Assembly: GCF_009377345.1 (NCBI RefSeq)
Contig: NZ_WBSL01000001.1
Location: 557,001-621,000 of the forward strand
DNA length: 64,000 nt
Direction of reading: 5' to 3'
From: Deinococcus terrestris
GTDB lineage: Bacteria; Deinococcota; Deinococci; Deinococcales; Deinococcaceae
Positions 53,093 to 64,000 of the stretch are shown here, piece after piece. Numbering within the stretch: the first letter of the stretch is position 1; each line of letters begins with the position of its first letter. The notes under the pieces are model-generated. The model worked only from the letters and a program-made list of their open reading frames with translations. It did not search any database and was not told the origin of the DNA. The position numbers and the translations under genes were made by a program.

Positions 53093-54367
53093 GTGCCCCA
53101 CAACCTGCCCCTTTCCCGCGCGGCGGCGCTGCTGGCCCTGTCCCTGGGGCTGGCGGGCGCGAGTCCGGCGACCGACCTGTACGACTCCGCGACCCAGGCC
53201 CTGGAGACGCGCTATTTCGGCTGGGCGACCGCCGACCGCTCCGAACTCGCCCGGCGTTATGCCGATGTGCTCGCCGAGCGCTGCGCCCCCCAGGGTGACG
53301 CCTGCGACTACGCCACCGCCCGCACGGTGCTGGGCGAACTCCTGACCGAACTCGGCGACCCCCACACCAACGTCCGCGACCCGGAAGGCGCCGAGCGGCT
53401 GCGCGAGGTCAGCGAGAACCTCGCCGTGCCCCGAACGGGCGTGCGGACCGCGCGGGTGGTAGGGGGCCTCCTCGTCGTCTCGGTGACTCCCGGCAGCCCC
53501 GCCGACCTCGCGGGCGTGCGGAAGTTTGACCTGCTCACCCGCGTCAACGGCGAGGTGCCCGGCAAGGACGCTGCGGGCAAGAACCTCCCGCTGGGGCCGA
53601 ACGAGTTCGTCACGCTGGAGCGCCGCGCCGCCCCCCTCTCCGTGACCGTGCGCCGCGCCGGGGTGCCCGACCGCGACCTCACCCTGACGACCGCCCCGCT
53701 GCAAGCCCGCGACGAGCCGACCCTCGGCTGGGTGGAGTCAGAGGGTAGCGGACGGGTCGCCGTCATCGACTTTCCCAGCTTTCTGCCGCAGGACAGCTCC
53801 GAACTCTTCCTGAAGCGGCTGACCGAGGCGCAGGCGGGCGGGGCCTCGGCCCTCGTCGTGGACCTGCGCTACAACGGCGGCGGCTCGCTGGGGGAGTGCG
53901 TGGCGGCGGCGAGTGTGTTCGCGCCCGTGGTCTACCAGTCGCGCTGGCAGGGGGGCACCTCCAGCTACGGCGGCGTGCGTGGGGAGGAGGTTCGGGCGGC
54001 GGTAGCGAGGACAGCGGCCCCGACCCTGAACGTGTGGCGCGGCCCGGCGGCGGTGCTGGTCGGGCCAGGCACGGCGTCCTGTGCGGAGGTCTTCTCGCAC
54101 TTCGCGCGGGGAGCGGGGGCGGTCGTCGTCGGGGAGGCCACGCGCGGCGTTGGCAACAGCGGGGTGCAGTTCCTGCCACTGCCGGGCGGGAATCTCCTCT
54201 CGCTGACGGTGCTGCGGGCCTTTGACGCGGCGGGAGAGCCCCTGCCCGCGGCCCTCACGCCCGATGTGGCGGCCCCGACCGACCTCACCGCGCTAACCAC
54301 CCGGGGCGAGGACACTACGCTCGCGGCAGCGCTGCGGCGGCTCGCGGCGGTGGACGGCGGGCCATGA
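53093..54367 (+). CDS. Secreted S41 family peptidase (C-terminal processing protease type)
   Basis: 424 residues. A signal peptide ([19 protein letters not shown]) precedes an N-terminal helical domain, a PDZ domain (about 115-190; [20 protein letters not shown]) and the S41 protease ([59 protein letters not shown]). The nucleophile is expected to be the Ser in TASCAE, where most relatives have SASASE. It degrades envelope proteins from their C-termini. The start is a GTG at 53093 with TAGCCT (53081-53086) six bases upstream. Confidence 0.87.
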   Translation: MPHNLPLSRAAALLALSLGLAGASPATDLYDSATQALETRYFGWATADRSELARRYADVLAERCAPQGDACDYATARTVLGELLTELGDPHTNVRDPEGAERLREVSENLAVPRTGVRTARVVGGLLVVSVTPGSPADLAGVRKFDLLTRVNGEVPGKDAAGKNLPLGPNEFVTLERRAAPLSVTVRRAGVPDRDLTLTTAPLQARDEPTLGWVESEGSGRVAVIDFPSFLPQDSSELFLKRLTEAQAGGASALVVDLRYNGGGSLGECVAAASVFAPVVYQSRWQGGTSSYGGVRGEEVRAAVARTAAPTLNVWRGPAAVLVGPGTASCAEVFSHFARGAGAVVVGEATRGVGNSGVQFLPLPGGNLLSLTVLRAFDAAGEPLPAALTPDVAAPTDLTALTTRGEDTTLAAALRRLAAVDGGP

Positions 54368-54556
54368 GGAAGCGTGTCCGGCCCAGCGAGATGGTGACCC
54401 TTCGCCGCGTTTCCCGCCTTCGGCGGCCCATAGACTAGACTTCAGGCAGGAAGTCCCACCTCACGCCGCCCTGCCCGGCCCTCCTTCTCTGCATCCCGGA
54501 CCCCGCACGACTTCGCCCCGTCCCACTCTCGGACACCGACACAGGGGGGAGCCTCC

Positions 54557-56797
<2,241 letters not shown>

Positions 56798-56897
56798 GGG
56801 TCATTCTCACGGGGCGGGGGCTTGGGCCTCCGCCTCTTTCCTGTGGCCTCACTCTGGGCACGGTGCTGTCCGGGCTGAACCGCTAGCATGCCCCTCT

Positions 56898-57173
<276 letters not shown>

Positions 57174-57178
57174 GCCCG

Positions 57179-58528
<1,350 letters not shown>

Positions 58529-58609
58529 ACGCCCCTGCCCCGCGCACATACAGGTTTGCTCAAGGGCGGGTCATCTCTCCCTTCTGGGCGATGCGTCACA
58601 CTGCTCCTC

Positions 58610-58852
58610 ATGAAGAAGAACGTGCTCAAGACCCTGACCCTGGCGGCCGTGCTGGCCTTTCCCGTGAGTGCTTATGCCCAGACCGACGGCAGCGAGGGCG
58701 AGACGGTCGGCACCGAGGCGCCTGCCGAGGCCACCGATTCCGCCACCGACTGGGGCTGGCTGGGCCTCGCGGGGCTGCTCGGCCTCGCTGGCCTGACCGG
58801 CAAGCGCTACACCCAGACTGTGGTGAACAGCACCAACACCACCCGCCGCTAA
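58610..58852 (+). CDS. Small WGxxG-type membrane-anchored protein
   Basis: 80 residues: a signal peptide (KKNVLKTLTLAAVLAFPVSA), an acidic stretch (DGSEGETVGTEAPAEATDSA), then DWGWLGLAGLLGLAGLTGKR with a C-terminal hydrophobic helix and basic tail. This is the layout of WGxxGxxG-type C-terminal sorting domains seen in cyanobacteria and Deinococcus. The acidic mature part would be exposed outside the membrane. CACACT (58597-58602) lies seven bases before the ATG. A strong terminator follows. Function unknown. Confidence 0.75.
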   Translation: MKKNVLKTLTLAAVLAFPVSAYAQTDGSEGETVGTEAPAEATDSATDWGWLGLAGLLGLAGLTGKRYTQTVVNSTNTTRR

Positions 58853-58866
58853 GACGCGCCAACAGA

Positions 58867-58895
58867 GCCGCCGCCCCACATGGGGCGGCGGCTTT
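58867..58895 (+). terminator. Intrinsic terminator between the WGxxG gene and clpB
   Basis: GCCGCCGCCCC (58867-58877) pairs perfectly with GGGGCGGCGGC (58882-58892) around a four-base loop, followed by TTT. It separates the convergent WGxxG and clpB genes. Confidence 0.9.
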
Positions 58896-58912
58896 GTCAT
58901 GCGTTCAGTCGT

Positions 58913-61471
<2,559 letters not shown>

Positions 61472-61493
61472 GAGAACCTCCTCAAGTACCCCT

Positions 61494-61523
61494 ATTTTGC
61501 AACTTGAGTGTGGTCATGTCAAG
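61494..61523 (-). promoter_or_regulatory. clpB promoter with HspR (HAIR) operator
   Basis: Minus strand TTGACA (61522-61517) and CAAAAT (61499-61494) are spaced exactly 17 bases. On the plus strand CTTGAGT (61503-61509), seven bases, then TGTCAAG (61517-61523) matches the HAIR consensus CTTGAGT-N7-ACTCAAG in 12 of 14 positions. The site covers the -35 and spacer. HspR is reported to repress clpB in D. radiodurans. Confidence 0.88.
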
Positions 61524-61559
61524 TTTCCAGAGTCGAGGATGGGGTGACGGGTGTCCCGT

Positions 61560-62570
61560 CTAGCGCCCGGAAGGAACGAAGCGCCCTCCCTCGGCCCGTG
61601 TGAGCAATCCGCCCACGAGTTCCCCCATGCCCTCGGCGGTGACCGGCTGCCCGGCGAGCGTCCCCGTGCCGCGCACCGGCCCCTCCCAGTACGCGACCGA
61701 GGTATTGCGCGAGAGGAGTTCCTGTTCGTCGCGCAGGGGTTCCAGCGTCAGCGCCAGATCGGGTGCCGTGACCTGCCAGGTCAGCACGTAGTCGCGCCTG
61801 CTGGGACTGCGCCAGGTGCGGCCCGGCGTCATCGTGACGCCCGGCACCTCCCGCGCCACCCCGGCCGCGTCCACCCGCGAGGCGGCGACCTGCACGACCT
61901 GGCCCGCCGCATTCCGCACCCGGTAGAGCATCAGGTCCGAGCCGTCCGAGAGGTGCAGCCCGAACCAGTCCCATCGAGCCTGGGCGCCGGGTTGCTGGTC
62001 GCCCCACTGGTGGTCGAGCCAGGCCTGCCCGGTCGCCGTCCTCGCCCCGGCCCCCGACACCAGCACCGTCCCCGCCACGTCCATCCGGGTGATGCTCTGG
62101 TAGTACAGCCGCCCGACCTCCGGCGTGCCCGAGTACCCCGGCGGATGGACCACCGGCCCCTTGCGCGGCGTGAGCGTGAGGTTCAGCGGCCCGGCCCGCA
62201 GCGTATAGACCTCGCCCTCCTGGCGCAGCCGCCACTCGCCCTGCTCGACCCTCAGCGGCGGAAAACCGAAGCGGGCCTGCTGCACCTCGTTCTCGTAGAA
62301 GTTGAGCTGCCCGGTTCGCAGGTCCGTCACCGCCACGTGCCCCGCGTGATACGGAATTCCCCGGTAGTTCACCTTGAACTGCGCCCAGTGGAAGGCCAGC
62401 CCCGACTCCGGCAGGTAGCCCGAGACGTACCACCACTCCATCGGGAAATTCTTCGCGCCCAGGTCAGCGGGAGCCGGGAGCCGCGCCGGGTCGAACGCCT
62501 GCGGCGCGGGCAGGCACGCTGAGAGCAGAGCTGGAAGGAGGACCGCCGCGCCGACGTGGAGGAGTCGCAT
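61560..62570 (-). CDS. CrtC/AttH-like lipoprotein (carotenoid 1,2-hydratase fold)
   Basis: 336 residues. Lipoprotein signal MRLLHVGAAVLLPALLSACL with lipobox LSAC. The mature protein belongs to the CrtC/AttH lipocalin-like family: FPMEWWYVSGYLPESG, FYENEVQQARFGFPPLRVEQ, QAWLDHQWGDQQ and WFGLHLSDGSDLMLYRVR are the hallmark strands. CrtC hydrates acyclic carotenoids, but many members are lipoproteins of unknown function, so a role in Deinococcus carotenoid synthesis is only possible. The ATG at 62570 has TAAGGT (62576-62581) five bases upstream; the longer frame is rejected. Confidence 0.85.
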   Translation of the reverse strand: MRLLHVGAAVLLPALLSACLPAPQAFDPARLPAPADLGAKNFPMEWWYVSGYLPESGLAFHWAQFKVNYRGIPYHAGHVAVTDLRTGQLNFYENEVQQARFGFPPLRVEQGEWRLRQEGEVYTLRAGPLNLTLTPRKGPVVHPPGYSGTPEVGRLYYQSITRMDVAGTVLVSGAGARTATGQAWLDHQWGDQQPGAQARWDWFGLHLSDGSDLMLYRVRNAAGQVVQVAASRVDAAGVAREVPGVTMTPGRTWRSPSRRDYVLTWQVTAPDLALTLEPLRDEQELLSRNTSVAYWEGPVRGTGTLAGQPVTAEGMGELVGGLLTRAEGGRFVPSGR

Positions 62571-62721
62571 GGTTGACCTTACCCGGTCTGGACAAGGCAG
62601 AGACGTGGCAAGGGCCATGAACCGGGTGCAAAGAAGGAGGGCCGCCTTCCCATCTGGGGGCGACCCTTTCCGTCTTGACTTCCCGACGTGCAGAAAACGC
62701 CGGGGGATGGTTCCCAAGCAC

Positions 62722-62743
62722 GTCACTCCTTTGAAGGAGTGAC
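62722..62743. repeat. 22-bp perfect palindrome in the gap before the methyltransferase end
   Basis: GTCACTCCTT (62722-62731) and AAGGAGTGAC (62734-62743) are exact complements with two bases between. It lies about 80 bases after the methyltransferase stop and 150 bases before the CrtC-like gene start on the minus strand. There is no U-tract; it could be a 3' hairpin or a protein-binding site. Confidence 0.5.
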
Positions 62744-62823
62744 CTCACCCCCAGGAGTACCGAGCTGTCAGGACGGACTGCTGCGGTGTTGACGACGCGA
62801 CCCAGTCTGTCCGGGTGAAGAGC

Positions 62824-63498
62824 TCACGCCCTGTACCCGACCCATCCTCGGAAGGTGAAGCCCGCATAGAAGAGGGCTACATCGCTAAAGCCTGCCTCAC
62901 GCAAGATGGCCTCGTCCTGCTCTGGTGAAAGGAGGGGGAGACGGTCGCTGATGGCCGTCACCGCGTTCTGCGCCTTCGGTGCGGGGACCCCGGCCGCGAC
63001 CGCGAAGGCGGCGTAACGGGCAAGCCATTTCGCCTTTTCCCCGTCCTGCTGCGGAAAGCTGTGGTGGGCGATGACAAAGGGGGCGCCGGGCTTCAACCGC
63101 TGATGGACCTCGGCCACTGTTCGCCGCCGCTCTTCCTCCGGGAGGAAATGCAGGGTGAGCAGGCATGTGGCGCCATCAAAAGGACCCGCCGGGGCGCTGC
63201 CGATATACCCCTGGTGGAAGTCGACGCGGGGAGCCAGAGGCCCCAGCGTGCGCTCGGCCAGCCCAAGCATCTCGGCCGAGGGGTCCACACCGCACAAGCG
63301 CCAGCCGGGATGGGCCTCAGCAAAGACCTTGAGTTCCAACCCGCCGCCCGCGCCGAGGACGAGCACATGCCCCTCGTCGGGCACGCGCTCGGCAAGCAGG
63401 AGCCCAGTCATCTGTTGCAGGCTCTGGAAGCCCGGCACCTGCCGCGCAGGTCCTTCGGCATACCGGGCGACCGTTTCAGAATCGGAAAATGGGAACAA
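62824..63498 (-). CDS. Class I SAM-dependent methyltransferase
   Basis: About 224 residues. SAM motif I reads GHVLVLGAGGGLELKVFAEA, motif II has the acidic end in RLCGVDPSAEML, and DGATCLLTLHFLPEEERRR is motif IV. The rest (HQRLKPGAPFVIAHHSFPQQ) fits a Methyltransf_25-type small-molecule methylase. The substrate is unknown. The favoured start is TTG 63498 (reading LFPFSDSETVARYAEG), because AGGAGG lies nine bases upstream; a TTG at 63531 would add 11 very basic residues and place that ribosome site inside the gene. Confidence 0.82.
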   Translation of the reverse strand: MFPFSDSETVARYAEGPARQVPGFQSLQQMTGLLLAERVPDEGHVLVLGAGGGLELKVFAEAHPGWRLCGVDPSAEMLGLAERTLGPLAPRVDFHQGYIGSAPAGPFDGATCLLTLHFLPEEERRRTVAEVHQRLKPGAPFVIAHHSFPQQDGEKAKWLARYAAFAVAAGVPAPKAQNAVTAISDRLPLLSPEQDEAILREAGFSDVALFYAGFTFRGWVGYRA

Positions 63499-63561
63499 GG
63501 GCGACTCCCTCCTGCGGCGAAAGGGCTTCAAGCACGGCCGGACCTCTCCGCCCCCTTGCCC

Positions 63562-64000
<439 letters not shown>

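Overview
The window is chromosomal DNA of very high GC content and almost gap-free gene packing. Gene content and signals point to Deinococcus. It carries a radA, clpC-type and clpB neighbourhood, a DUF4384/PEGA envelope protein beside a CoA-type Nudix gene, and a HAIR (HspR) operator in front of clpB. About thirty genes have a TANNNT -10 box lying only 5 to 9 bases before the start codon, the leaderless-promoter layout known from Deinococcus. The species cannot be named from the sequence alone.

Layout. 1-5.7 kb: a TAXI-type TRAP transporter (permease cut by the window edge), an orphan GlnQ-type ABC ATPase, an MFS transporter and a ClC channel/antiporter with a TrkA-C domain. 5.8-16.4 kb: a secreted alpha-amylase, PEP carboxylase coupled to ymdB, an HD-GYP protein, an OstA/LptC-like protein, an AMIN-amidase, cobalamin adenosyltransferase, malQ and greA. 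16.4-26 kb: pilT-panC-holin-like operon, a GH13 glucosidase, minC, an S1 protein, an FAD dehydrogenase, an HtrA protease and a HAD phosphatase. 26.06-28.97 kb: the only accessory-looking patch. It is poorer in GC and holds repeats, nested palindromes, an unassigned minus-strand terminator, a broken winged-helix gene and one large lipoprotein gene. 29-38 kb: pilC, tsaC-scpB, gatA plus an S41-like protein, truB, an MFS exporter, a small membrane protein coupled to a pseudouridine synthase, and the RNase P RNA.

38.4-41.8 kb: start of a division/cell-wall (dcw) cluster (mraZ-rsmH-ftsL-like-ftsI) with three 10-bp-spaced GTGG repeats before mraZ, as expected for MraZ autoregulation. The cluster stops at a terminator after ftsI. 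41.8-47.2 kb: an unusually AT-rich leader, a 3D-domain protein, a LolC/FtsX-like permease preceded by a leaderless mini-ORF and a run of nine C, the DUF4384/PEGA protein, Nudix-mazG and a small secreted protein. 47.2-54.4 kb: acyl-CoA dehydrogenase, aminotransferase, nucleotidyltransferase, a Nudix/FAH pair sharing a 23-bp divergent promoter, and a secreted S41 protease. 54.5-64 kb: a Clp ATPase with ClpA-like spacing, a DUF2087 protein, radA, a WGxxG mini-protein, clpB, a CrtC/AttH-like lipoprotein, a methyltransferase and the start of a livF gene.

Functional themes: alpha-glucan use (amylase, GH13 glucosidase, malQ), protein quality control (HtrA, Clp ATPase, ClpB, two S41 proteins), envelope and division (mraZ cluster, minC, amidase, 3D protein, DUF4384/PEGA protein, OstA/LptC-like protein), type IV pili (pilT, pilC), and RNA or nucleotide housekeeping (rnpB, truB, rluB-type, tsaC, mazG, Nudix). 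No rRNA, tRNA, CRISPR array or intact insertion sequence was recognised.
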